Of a stretch of 63,638 nt of DNA, positions 29,240 through 36,944 are shown piece by piece. Every line of letters begins with the position of its first letter. The stretch's first letter is position 1. The DNA comes from Promethearchaeota archaeon. Lineage in GTDB: Archaea; Asgardarchaeota; Lokiarchaeia; Sigyniarchaeales; SOKP01. Where the stretch lies: contig JABXKD010000010.1 of assembly GCA_013375475.1 (NCBI GenBank), forward strand, positions 1 to 63,638, written 5' to 3'. Below the pieces are notes generated by a model. It did not search any database. It worked only from the letters and a program-made list of their open reading frames with translations, and was not told the DNA's origin. The translations under genes were made by a program, and so were the position numbers.

Positions 29240-29695
29240 AGGATCACTTTTTTTCTAAACTAATTGGATTAAAGAGCTATTATTTACTACTAATAAAGAT
29301 CTACTTTTAAATCTTATTGCTTTTACTTTCTTAATCTATTAATTGTTCAGCAAATAAATGTTGGTTTAGAAACTAATACTCATTAAAATCGAGAGAAGAT
29401 GCTACTAGTCACTTTTGAAGCGATCAGAGTTAGGCTATATAAGAATTGGTATTATTAGGAGAAATACATGAGAAATAACGAGAAGCCCTGTTGTATAGAA
29501 TAAGGGTTGGGATTCACAAACACACGACGAATTTAATTACTGGTTAATACTGAAATAGTTTGCGGGCTAATATTGCTATAAGGTATTAAATAATACTACA
29601 AGAAGAATTTCGTGGCACGGAATTAAGGTTGGGCATTAAATAGTTGCGTTTAAATAGGTATTTATGGGTAATCGATGGTATGTTAGGAGTGGGCT
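29240..29695. other. Intergenic region with tiny broken reading frames
   Basis: The 456-bp gap has only very short frames: 19 codons from 29399 and 11 codons from 29469, the latter behind a good GGAGA ribosome site. These look like remnants of decayed genes. The third TCGTGGCAC motif is at 29610-29618. Base composition becomes GC-richer towards 29690, where the ribbon-helix-helix gene begins. Confidence 0.45.
29610..29618 (+). repeat. TCGTGGCAC motif, copy 3
   Basis: Located 78 bases before the coding start of the ribbon-helix-helix-like gene, a position fitting an operator for that gene. Matches the two copies at 27013 and 27035. Confidence 0.4.
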
Positions 29696-30013
29696 GTGGG
29701 GAGACGGAAGAAATTTGGGGAGGAATCGGGGTTCGTAAACGTTCGGGTGCCGAAAAGTAAGGTTTCGGAGTACCGCGACGCAATTAAGAAGTTAGTTGAC
29801 GAAAAATTTACCCGCGACACAGATAAATTACGCGAAAAAGAGGGGGATAAGGGGAATCTGGGAAAAGAGAGGGTTGTATTTCGCGATTTTCGGGAGTTCG
29901 GGAAAAAAGTAGAAGATAAGGGCGATAATAACACAGACGACGAGGACGATTTCATTGCAGAGATATTTAAAGAAGTAGATAAACACGTGAAGGGCAGAAA
30001 GGACAACGAATAA
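29696..30013 (+). CDS. Small ribbon-helix-helix-like protein, foreign base composition
   Basis: The 105-residue product begins MGRRKKFGEESGFVNVRVPKSK and continues with two helices (SEYRDAIKKLVDEKF), the strand-helix-helix outline of ribbon-helix-helix DNA-binding proteins. The C-terminal half is highly charged with an acidic run NNTDDEDDF and a basic end. Start is GTG 29696 behind GGAGTGG. Codons such as CGC, CGG, GGG and GAC are frequent here and rare in neighbours, as in the Rep gene at 34748, which points to acquisition from a plasmid or virus. Confidence 0.6.
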   Translation: MGRRKKFGEESGFVNVRVPKSKVSEYRDAIKKLVDEKFTRDTDKLREKEGDKGNLGKERVVFRDFREFGKKVEDKGDNNTDDEDDFIAEIFKEVDKHVKGRKDNE

Positions 30014-30122
30014 TCAGCGCATTTCATGATTTAGGGTTTGGTTTTCATTTTACCGTTAAATGTCAACATTTTTATTTAAGCGAATTTTCTTAGTTCGTAA
30101 AAAAATAAAAGATGTGGCAAAA

Positions 30123-30785
30123 ATGCCTAATTATTGTCGTAATTGTGGCGTCCAACTTAAGAAAAAGAAAGGAAATTGCTCCCATTGTGGAACGCCGTTC
30201 GTTCAAGATCGAAAATTACAAATTCCAAAAAGATATCAACTATCAGAATATTTTTACAAAAAAAGATTTGGTGAACTTCCAGCTAGGGAAAAAGTGTCTA
30301 TAAGAGCATTAAGTAAAAATGAAGATCCATGTTTTCACCTTTTTGAAGCTATGGATTTAATGGATGAAGCCTCAGATTTCCTAATGGATGCCAGAGATCT
30401 CCTAGAAAAAAAGGTTGTATACCTATGGAGAAAAGAAATTGACTTAAAATACGGACTAAACAGCGATAAATTACCTAATTATTGTTCTAATTGTGGATAT
30501 AAAATTACAAACGATTTGATATCGTGTCCTAAATGTGAAGAAGTGTTGGTTTACGAAAAGCTTGAGTACGAAAAAGCAATTGGATACATTCAAAAAGCGA
30601 TTGATATAGATCCTACTAATGGAGACATAAAACTCATTTTAGAATGTGCTCAAAGAGTACTAGAAGAGCAAAATGATCCGAAGAACGCTCGAGATCATTT
30701 AAATATGACTTATAAGCCTTACCGTTCCTTGCTAAATCGTTACATCTCAAGATATGAAGAAATTCGAGCTTATCTTGGAATATAA
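30123..30785 (+). CDS. Protein with two zinc ribbons, unknown function
   Basis: About 220 residues. It begins MPNYCRNCGVQLKKKKGNCSHCGTPF, a zinc ribbon typical of an N-terminus, and has a second ribbon PNYCSNCGYKITNDLISCPKCEEVL in the middle; both have four cysteines. The region between is helical, and the end (YEKAIGYIQKAIDIDPTNGDIKLILECA) resembles a TPR helix pair. I chose ATG 30123 because the ribbon starts there; ATG 30060 would add 21 residues. It may act as an adaptor, but the partner is unknown. Confidence 0.6.
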   Translation: MPNYCRNCGVQLKKKKGNCSHCGTPFVQDRKLQIPKRYQLSEYFYKKRFGELPAREKVSIRALSKNEDPCFHLFEAMDLMDEASDFLMDARDLLEKKVVYLWRKEIDLKYGLNSDKLPNYCSNCGYKITNDLISCPKCEEVLVYEKLEYEKAIGYIQKAIDIDPTNGDIKLILECAQRVLEEQNDPKNARDHLNMTYKPYRSLLNRYISRYEEIRAYLGI

Positions 30786-30807
30786 ACCTCAATAAATATG
30801 GTATTGC

Positions 30808-30830
30808 AAGGAAACCCCTTCGGTTTCCTT
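30808..30830. terminator. Strong hairpin between convergent genes
   Basis: AAGGAAACC-CCTTC-GGTTTCCTT is a perfect 9-bp stem with a 5-base loop, 23 bases after the zinc-ribbon stop and beyond the 3' end of the minus-strand GTPase gene. Position suits a bidirectional terminator, but no clear poly-T tract follows at once. It lies in a GC-rich spacer (30808-30910) unlike its surroundings. Confidence 0.45.
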
Positions 30831-30992
30831 CGCGAACCATCCCGCTCATTTTCAAAGGGTGCTCGGTTGTATCGCTCCTAAAGCTCGCTTCACAACTGTC
30901 GCTCCTTTTAAAATTCGGCAAACAATCTAATAATTGCACGGTAGGCGTCCAGTACTCGTTTTTTAGTATTCCGAACCAATTTTTTTTGGTCG

Positions 30993-31526
30993 TCATCCAT
31001 ATGTTTTCGAATAAGATTCTATCAAAATTTCTGTAAGGACTGTGAAAGTCTTCTCTACATTTTGCCCAGTTTTAGACGACAGTTCGGTATATGCAGAGAG
31101 ATTATACTTTTTCGCTATTGCAATTCCTTCTTCTTTTGAAACCTCTCGAGATTTTTCTAAATCTAGTTTATTGCCTATTAAAATAATGGGAATTTCTCCT
31201 GACTGTTCTCGAATAATTTGAGTCCAATCTGGCAAATGGTCTAACGATTGACGATTAGTTATATCGTACATAATAATAGCTCCATTTTTCCCTTTACAAT
31301 ATTGATGTAAGAGGAATCTGAATCGTTCTTCCCCTCCAAAGACCCAAAATTGCAATTTAACCTTCTTTCCTATACATTCTTGAGTTTTGGTATAAAAATC
31401 CACCCCAATTGTCAATTTAGATTCGTCTAGAAAGAACGGAGAGATATAGCGATGGACAAATTCCTCTTTTCCACTCGATGGGTCCCCTAACAATAGAACT
31501 GTAAAAGTAAAATCATAACTCGCCAT
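30993..31526 (-). CDS. Ras/Rab-like small GTPase with degenerate nucleotide site
   Basis: The 177-residue protein has the full Rab/Ras outline. Seen: P-loop GDPSSGK at 14-20 but Glu21 where Ser/Thr binds Mg; switch I TIGVDFYTK (Thr39); G3 reads WVFGGEE (61-67) instead of WDTAGQE, so the Mg-linked Asp is Val and the catalytic Gln is Glu; G4 NKLD (119-122) and G5 SSKTG (150-154) are intact. No prenylation motif is present at the C-terminus. Ras-like GTPases are expanded in Asgard archaea. This one probably binds nucleotide weakly or in a Mg-independent way; hydrolysis is doubtful. Confidence 0.85.
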   Translation of the reverse strand: MASYDFTFTVLLLGDPSSGKEEFVHRYISPFFLDESKLTIGVDFYTKTQECIGKKVKLQFWVFGGEERFRFLLHQYCKGKNGAIIMYDITNRQSLDHLPDWTQIIREQSGEIPIILIGNKLDLEKSREVSKEEGIAIAKKYNLSAYTELSSKTGQNVEKTFTVLTEILIESYSKTYG

Positions 31527-31903
31527 TTTTTTAGGTAAAAAAATCTAATTAGTATTAACAAAAAAGTCTAAGTATAAAAATATGATAGTGTTCCAAATAA
31601 TCTATCTATTCCTATTCGTACTTTTTAATCGTTCGCATTCCCCGCTTACGTCTTAGTAGACAATATATCATTACGATATGAAAATGTTATCGGAGTGGAG
31701 AGGACTGGAATTTCTGCTTAAAAGGGTTATACTTAAGAAGAATATGGGCTTAGGTAGAAAAACAGTAATCGGTATTGACGCTTCGCTTAGAGCGTGGCTT
31801 GGCGTCCTACTGCCCCTTCGGAGCGGACGCACCCGAGTCGCCACGGTGGGAGTGCATTTTTCCGAGAGTACATCTACGGATAATTGAATTATAATTTTAA
31901 ATA
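31527..31903. other. Spacer with a GC-rich, structured segment
   Basis: The first half (31527-31640) is AT-rich promoter sequence for the GTPase. From 31770 to 31860 the sequence is much GC-richer and can pair, for example GCGTCC (31804-31809) with GGACGC (31827-31832). A 69-codon frame (31678-31887) covers it but matches nothing I know. The run GCTTCGCTTA (31780) recurs at 34331. It could be a small RNA or a remnant of a mobile element. Confidence 0.35.
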
Positions 31904-33127
31904 TTAAAATGTAAGAATTCCTATTTGATTTTCAATGATATAAGTTACTTGCTCCTTTGTCAATTCTCCATTCCATATCTTTAAAAGAGCATTATACAAT
32001 TCCAGAGTTGATAATAAGCCCCACTCTTGAGATTCGGATTTCTTTATGACTGTTTTATCAAAAAAACTCCCTCTCTCTTCTGGTTTTTTGTTTCTATATG
32101 CATTACAAATGAAGATTTGCTTAATCCTTTTCATACTTTCTTCTTCTTTTTCTTTTTCTAACTCCTCAGCATGCCATTTATACATTTGGCTTATGTTTTT
32201 TTCATGAGCAATCTTCTCTAACCCTTTGATTTCTGCTAGTATTTTAGTATTTTCTGTTTCGCAGAATAAATCTGTACGATCTACTGTTCGCCTTATGTTT
32301 TGGAAGCCTAAAAAAGAGAAAATTTTAGAAATAGTTTTTTCCAATGGTTTATCGTATCCATATAACAAGATTTCATACGATTCTATTCTTTTTATCTTCT
32401 CATTAATTTCTAGGGATTCCTCAACCAAACTTTTTTTATCAAAACGATCATAATCCTTTAACCACTTAGGTTTTTTAATTGCTAAATCAAAACCTCGTTT
32501 GTACAACTCGAGCTCAAATTTATCAATATTTGCTAAGCATGTTTCTATAAAATCTCGTTTTAAAGTAGGTTGCGGTAAGAAAATTAAAAAATTCTTTTCT
32601 AATCTAACAATTAATGATATTATATTTCCTTTTTTGTTTTTAGCTAATACATAGGAATCGCTTGGTAAATCCTTTGGTTGAATAGCCCACTTCCAATGAT
32701 ACGGTTGATTTTTTTCGTTAAAAAGTAACTTAGAGAGGTTATATTTGGGATTAGTCATAACAATTTTATTTCCTTTTGTAATTATTGAAGGAGGTATACC
32801 GCTCCATAAACTAGATATTATATCAGAAGTCTCTTCTTTTCTTTGATGTGCTTGTGTTATCACAGAATCAATTTTTGAAGCAAAAATGAATTTTATTTGC
32901 GCTAATTCTCCAGAAATCAATTTTCGTAAAGCATTTGTCTGATCGTAATCAAATCTATGGTAGTCCTCGAAATCAATAAAGAATACATCGTAATCTTCAA
33001 AGTTATAAGTTTGAAATCTATTCCAATTTGTTATATCAATTCTAGTTTCCTTAGGAGTTTTTATTGGATTTTCTTTTTTTTTATCATTTATATTGTCATC
33101 TATAATTAAACAATTTGTCTTATTCAT
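31904..33127 (-). CDS. Putative PD-(D/E)XK nuclease-domain protein
   Basis: The 407-residue protein has a C-terminal restriction-endonuclease-like domain: EILLYGYDKPLEKTISKIFSFLGFQNI, then DLFCETENTKILAEIKGLEK (about 283-302), giving the D-x(11-13)-E-x-K metal site, and helices containing ISQMYKW and a strand KQIFICNAYRNKKPEER. Residues 1-230 are mixed alpha/beta and not recognised; an early strand FEDYDVFFIDFEDY could be a sensor. Such layouts occur in defence proteins. The gene is followed by a zincin on the same strand. Target unknown. Confidence 0.6.
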   Translation of the reverse strand: MNKTNCLIIDDNINDKKKENPIKTPKETRIDITNWNRFQTYNFEDYDVFFIDFEDYHRFDYDQTNALRKLISGELAQIKFIFASKIDSVITQAHQRKEETSDIISSLWSGIPPSIITKGNKIVMTNPKYNLSKLLFNEKNQPYHWKWAIQPKDLPSDSYVLAKNKKGNIISLIVRLEKNFLIFLPQPTLKRDFIETCLANIDKFELELYKRGFDLAIKKPKWLKDYDRFDKKSLVEESLEINEKIKRIESYEILLYGYDKPLEKTISKIFSFLGFQNIRRTVDRTDLFCETENTKILAEIKGLEKIAHEKNISQMYKWHAEELEKEKEEESMKRIKQIFICNAYRNKKPEERGSFFDKTVIKKSESQEWGLLSTLELYNALLKIWNGELTKEQVTYIIENQIGILTF

Positions 33128-33239
33128 GTTTATCTTAATCCTGAATGGTTAATTTCCATAATAATAATTTTTCTTTCTTTCAATTTTATCATTGACTTAT
33201 AATAATTGCGATTTTCCTTTTATAGACTTTGGAATGTTT

Positions 33240-34073
33240 TTAAGGGTATATTAATTTAAATTTTTTTGTTAGATTATCATTTTCCATAAATGGTATTAGC
33301 TTAAAAATATTATAAACAAAATTCTTTATCACAGAATTATCATCAGTATCTTTTATAACATCAAAATTATTTAAAAGAGTCTTAATTTCCAGTAAATTTT
33401 TTTCGTTCAGATAATCAATCAGCCCAAGATTTTTATTATTATTACTTTTTCTAAGAATTACATTTTCTAAATTAGTTAATGCCTCCTCAATATTAATTTG
33501 TAATTGTCCTTTTTCTTCGTTTTTCAAAATATAACGACAACTAATATAGAATTTTAAAAATCCTCCGAGAAGTTCATAAAATTCATGATTTGTATCTATA
33601 CCTTTCATTCCGTTCATAATTTCTTTTATGTAATCAACATATGATACATAAATCTCTGTAAAATTTGAAAGGTTATAGTCAACAAAACAATCTATTAAGT
33701 GATTTGAATAATAGAACACTTTTTCTATTTGGTCACTAATAGAAGCTTCAGGTTGTTGTGCAAAATGAATATAATCTGTTTTTTTATAGATAAAAATGTG
33801 CCCTAATTCGTGAATTAATTCATAAATAGGGTGATAATGATTATACTCAATTTTCCAATGATTATTTTCCTTTAAAGTTGCACTTGAATTATTGTGAATC
33901 ACTTCTAATCTTATATCTTTATCAGATAGTAATAAAAGCCTCTGAAATGAATCCATTTTGCGTTCCAGATTTGAAATGCAATTATTACATATTTCTCCGT
34001 GATTAAAATATTGATCAATTGAAAGTTGATTATTGCAATAATTACACCTATAAATTCTTCCAAAAATCGGCAT
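33240..34073 (-). CDS. HExxH metallopeptidase-like protein with N-terminal zinc ribbon
   Basis: The 277-residue protein starts with a zinc ribbon CNYC-x15-CNNC (Cys10, 13, 29, 32). Residues 84-94 read YELIHELGHIF, an HExxH zincin motif (His88, Glu89, His92) in a helix. A possible third ligand is not obvious; Asp/Glu residues follow in helices. The rest is helical. The motif recalls ImmA/IrrE-type peptidases that cleave regulators of mobile elements, but the family is not recognised. It sits upstream of the nuclease gene on the same strand, 112 bp away. Confidence 0.55.
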   Translation of the reverse strand: MPIFGRIYRCNYCNNQLSIDQYFNHGEICNNCISNLERKMDSFQRLLLLSDKDIRLEVIHNNSSATLKENNHWKIEYNHYHPIYELIHELGHIFIYKKTDYIHFAQQPEASISDQIEKVFYYSNHLIDCFVDYNLSNFTEIYVSYVDYIKEIMNGMKGIDTNHEFYELLGGFLKFYISCRYILKNEEKGQLQINIEEALTNLENVILRKSNNNKNLGLIDYLNEKNLLEIKTLLNNFDVIKDTDDNSVIKNFVYNIFKLIPFMENDNLTKKFKLIYP

Positions 34074-34246
34074 TTTTCCAGTTTTTAACTAATAATATTT
34101 TTGCCTTTATCTATAATAAATGCAATTTATATATATCTTTTTCCTCTATTCATTACAATAATCATTATCTCCCTCACCCGTGGTACCCTCTTCTAAAAAA
34201 GTAAGTTAGAATAAATCCTTCCCTTGCTTACGGCACTACTCGATTT

Positions 34247-34262
34247 TGTGATTTTCATCACA
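34247..34262. repeat. Inverted repeat TGTGAT-TTTC-ATCACA
   Basis: A perfect 6-bp stem with 4-base loop in the spacer before the AbrB/Rep divergent pair. It may be a regulatory site or part of an origin. Confidence 0.4.
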
Positions 34263-34330
34263 GTCAATATTGTTTCCGTGAGGATTTGTCTTTTCAATTC
34301 ATCCATTACATCTAGAAAAATTAGTATTTA

Positions 34331-34375
34331 GCTTCGCTTACGCTTCGCTATCGCGACCTTGCTCCGCTTCGCTTC
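34331..34375. repeat. GC-rich CTTCGC-repeat segment
   Basis: Units of GCTTCGCTTA, CGCTTCGCTA and CCGCTTCGCTTCGC occur in succession in an otherwise AT-rich spacer. GCTTCGCTTA is also at 31780-31789. Function unknown. Confidence 0.4.
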
Positions 34376-34452
34376 GCAACCATCAAGGGCTAACGGGTCG
34401 TTCCAAGTCTGTTGATCTTTTTTTGAGAGCATTAAATCATCTTACCATTATT

Positions 34453-34605
34453 TTATTCCTGAGTTAAAGAAAAAATTTGAATTTCGTAGTCTTTTTTGGG
34501 ATCGATTTTTTTGGAGCGAATGAACTCGATTGGGATACTAAAGTAGTATTGGTCTCCTTTCTTGGTTGGGCGCTTAATGATGGTCGTTATTTTTTTGTTC
34601 TCCAT
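34453..34605 (-). CDS. AbrB/SpoVT-like small DNA-binding protein (50 residues)
   Basis: A short frame from ATG 34605 to TAA 34453 encodes MENKKITTIIKRPTKKGDQ then YYFSIPIEFIRSKKIDPKKDY and a final strand. The strand, the (F/V)-x-IP-x-E-F/I-hydrophobic turn and the K-P-K-D-x-E-(I/V)-x-I ending match the swapped-hairpin AbrB fold. It is divergently oriented to the Rep gene with 142 bp between, so it probably regulates that gene. The opposite-strand frame 34477-34686 is its shadow. Antitoxins of this fold exist, but no toxin partner is adjacent. Confidence 0.65.
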   Translation of the reverse strand: MENKKITTIIKRPTKKGDQYYFSIPIEFIRSKKIDPKKDYEIQIFSLTQE

Positions 34606-34747
34606 GATAGTAATAGAAACAATTATAGTATATATATCTTTTTCTGTTATACGAAAAATTATAGGTCTCTTAGGATATATAACTAGGATTATCTGTTATA
34701 TTAACTATAATACTTTTAATAACAGATATCGAGATGATGAAAAAAAA

Positions 34748-35914
34748 ATGTCAATTAAGTTTGGAAGAGCGCACGGGAACGGGTATCACGACAGCGTGGT
34801 GCGGAAGATAACCGTGAAACTCCCTAAAGCGTCTTACGATCGCATAGAGTACGAAATAAGTCAGATAGAGCAAAACGGGGATGTAATTCACGAACGAGAG
34901 TATCACCAATCGTTCATTAAAAGAATCTGCATTAGGTGTCCAATTAGTTATAAGGACGGAAAGCGGGAATACATGGAGAAGCGGGGAGATTTGTTCGTGT
35001 GTTCTCATTGCGGACTAATTAAAGTACCCAAGGGTATAGAATACGATGCTAACGAAGATACTTGTTTTATTCAGGGTTCTTCGACTCGAGCGAGAGATTT
35101 AAACGATCGATTGAATAAATTCAAAGAAAAAGCGCTGAAAGAAGGCGTCAAAGTAGGTAAAATTAAGCACATCGCTTTTAGTCCAACTAAAGCTCTAATA
35201 GAAGAAATTTTAACCAACTACAATTCTTATCTCAAGTTTAGAAAGGAAATCGTGATTAGCACTATTTTAGAAGAATCTGGGTTGTTTGCAGGAGTTTTAA
35301 TTTTCGATTTATGGTCAAAACAATGTAAAATTTGCGGGAAAAAAGAACACGAATGTTCGTGCAATGAAAAGGATTTAGAACGGGTGATCAGTCCTCACTT
35401 TCATTACATTGGATACGGCTACATTCTCCACACCAACGACTTTCGCGAAAAGTTTAAAGATTGGGTATACGTGAATTTCGGTAGCAGAGACGACGCGTAC
35501 CACACGATTTTCTACGCTCTAACGCACTGCGCGATGTGGAGAAAAGAAAACGGAAAGCTAAAACCCGCCTACGAGTTCGCGGGATTCTTACGACCTAAGC
35601 ACTTAGAACCGATACACGCGGTAACGAAATATATCCCGCACACCTGTAAAGTTTGTAAACAACCGACCAGAAGAATTATGAGCGGGCTCACAAGAGTAGG
35701 GAAATTTCCTCATGCGATTCAAGTTCACATTTCAGAGGGCGAATTAAAGCTCGGGAGCGAGATACGATATAAAGCGCTCGTTAGAAGTTATCGAATTTGT
35801 CATATTGAACTATTAAGGGATGTTGTTGAGATTAATAAGATTCGCTACGAAAAATACAAGCGAAAAAGGAAGAAAAATGAAGTAATCGAAAAAAAGGGAA
35901 GCGGATATGGTTAA
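34748..35914 (+). CDS. HUH rolling-circle replication initiator (Rep) protein
   Basis: The 388-residue protein carries an HUH motif: SPHFHYIGYGYI with His217 and His219, followed by the likely catalytic tyrosine Tyr256 in DAYHTIFYALTHCAMW, a layout seen in Rep proteins of archaeal plasmids and viruses. Motif 1 may be KHIAFSP (about 140). Four CxxC pairs (61/64, 85/88, 193/196 and near 355) imply zinc binding. ATG 34748 is preceded by an A-rich stretch; a TTG-led extension to 34562 overlaps the AbrB gene and is rejected. GC-rich codons mark foreign origin. It lacks a helicase domain. Confidence 0.7.
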   Translation: MSIKFGRAHGNGYHDSVVRKITVKLPKASYDRIEYEISQIEQNGDVIHEREYHQSFIKRICIRCPISYKDGKREYMEKRGDLFVCSHCGLIKVPKGIEYDANEDTCFIQGSSTRARDLNDRLNKFKEKALKEGVKVGKIKHIAFSPTKALIEEILTNYNSYLKFRKEIVISTILEESGLFAGVLIFDLWSKQCKICGKKEHECSCNEKDLERVISPHFHYIGYGYILHTNDFREKFKDWVYVNFGSRDDAYHTIFYALTHCAMWRKENGKLKPAYEFAGFLRPKHLEPIHAVTKYIPHTCKVCKQPTRRIMSGLTRVGKFPHAIQVHISEGELKLGSEIRYKALVRSYRICHIELLRDVVEINKIRYEKYKRKRKKNEVIEKKGSGYG

Positions 35915-35992
35915 AATGAATATTTATATATTATTTCTAATAAAAAAGTAAACTTTCACTTTAAGCAAGATAAATCGGTGAACTGCAATTTT

Positions 35993-36010
35993 AGAGAAAA
36001 TCCTTTCTCT
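35993..36010. terminator. Hairpin downstream of rep
   Basis: AGAGAAA-ATCC-TTTCTCT is a perfect 7-bp stem with a 4-base loop, 79 bases after the rep stop. It is flanked by ATCGGTGA and ATCGGTTA, giving a short repeated border. Terminator or origin element are both possible. Confidence 0.4.
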
Positions 36011-36119
36011 CTCATCGGTTAAAATAAATTAATGATTTGATAATTAAATTAATTAATCTTAATTTTGAGTAATCTAGTTAATAAGAATTTTATAATGTGA
36101 AGATTAAATTTTACTAATT

Positions 36120-36944
36120 ATGGATACTGCTAACATTCGTTCTTACAATACGACTCTAAAGAAAATGATTAGTTTAGCCAAAAACCTTGCGAAAAACGAA
36201 ATTCCTATAATTTACGAGTTAGGTCACTACCTTGCTGATAATGTAATATCTAAAGTATGTATGGTTGTGCTTGCACGAAACAATCGACCTGATTTAATAT
36301 TTGAAAATGAAAAAGATGGTCGAACTTATGACTTTCCAATATTGTATAAAAATATGCGACGAGAATTCTTTCCGAATTTAGAAAAGTATGAGAAGATCGT
36401 TAAGGATTTTCATATTGAAAGGGGTATTTACCAACATAGATTTGAATCGTTAAAACAAACCTTCAGGCAATCAGAAGCAGAAAAATATGTTGATTTCGTA
36501 ATAAATACTATGAGAAAGACTGGAATTTTAGGTACAAAAGAACTAATACCATATGTAAGTTTATTGAGTGAACCTACAACCGTTAAGAATTATGAAATCA
36601 GAATCAAACAAGATGCATATCAAGAATTATATAATTTATTGATTGATCCTGAAAAAAAGAATATAATAATTGCCTTAAAGAACAAATTAGATTTCAGGTT
36701 AAAGCGTTATTTAAAAGAAGATCTAATAATGGAAGAACATAGTTCCTATGGTTATACGACTATCCATAACTCTGAATGGTCGATAGATGGATTTTCTCAA
36801 AGATTTTCAATTGTAGATAAAACAAATAATGAAACTTTTTCTTACAATCAACCGACTACAAATAAACATGTCTTAGAAGAATTTCTAAAATATTTCAAAG
36901 GTTGTTTGAAAGAGCAAGGAATAAACATAAAAGATTTTAACTAA
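36120..36944 (+). CDS. Unknown protein with a HEPN-like Rx4H motif
   Basis: The 274-residue helical protein contains FHIERGIYQHRFESLKQTFRQSEAEKYVDFVINTM (about 97-131), where Arg101 and His106 form Rx4H and the following helix resembles HEPN domains. The C-terminal 100 residues are beta-rich with LIMEEHSSYGYTTIHNSEW. I do not recognise the whole family. Its 3' end overlaps the convergent gene 36941-37603 by four bases; that gene has the same kind of motif. Confidence 0.45.
   Translation: MDTANIRSYNTTLKKMISLAKNLAKNEIPIIYELGHYLADNVISKVCMVVLARNNRPDLIFENEKDGRTYDFPILYKNMRREFFPNLEKYEKIVKDFHIERGIYQHRFESLKQTFRQSEAEKYVDFVINTMRKTGILGTKELIPYVSLLSEPTTVKNYEIRIKQDAYQELYNLLIDPEKKNIIIALKNKLDFRLKRYLKEDLIMEEHSSYGYTTIHNSEWSIDGFSQRFSIVDKTNNETFSYNQPTTNKHVLEEFLKYFKGCLKEQGINIKDFN

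Larger units (their letters stand above)
34074..34452. other. Spacer with hairpin and GC-rich repeat near the Rep gene
   Basis: This 379-bp gap separates the zincin and the AbrB-like gene. It holds a perfect 6-bp-stem hairpin (34247-34262) and a GC-rich run of repeated CTTCGC units (34331-34400) such as GCTTCGCTTACGCTTCGCTA. A rolling-circle origin would be expected near a Rep gene, and this is the best candidate place, but I cannot identify a nick site. Confidence 0.35.

Noticed and set aside
31678..31887. 69-codon plus-strand frame in a GC-rich spacer
   Set aside because: No domain recognised and an odd, structured composition; I treat it as a spacer with possible RNA.
34325..34400. tRNA or rRNA gene in a GC-rich spacer
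   Set aside because: The repeated CTTCGC units cannot be folded into a cloverleaf and no T-loop sequence is present.
34477..34686. 69-codon plus-strand frame
   Set aside because: It is the antisense shadow of the 50-residue AbrB-like gene, which has a better protein sequence.
34562..34747. N-terminal extension of Rep to 34562
   Set aside because: It uses a TTG, overlaps the AbrB-like gene, and its residues are hydrophobic low-complexity; the composition changes at ATG 34748.
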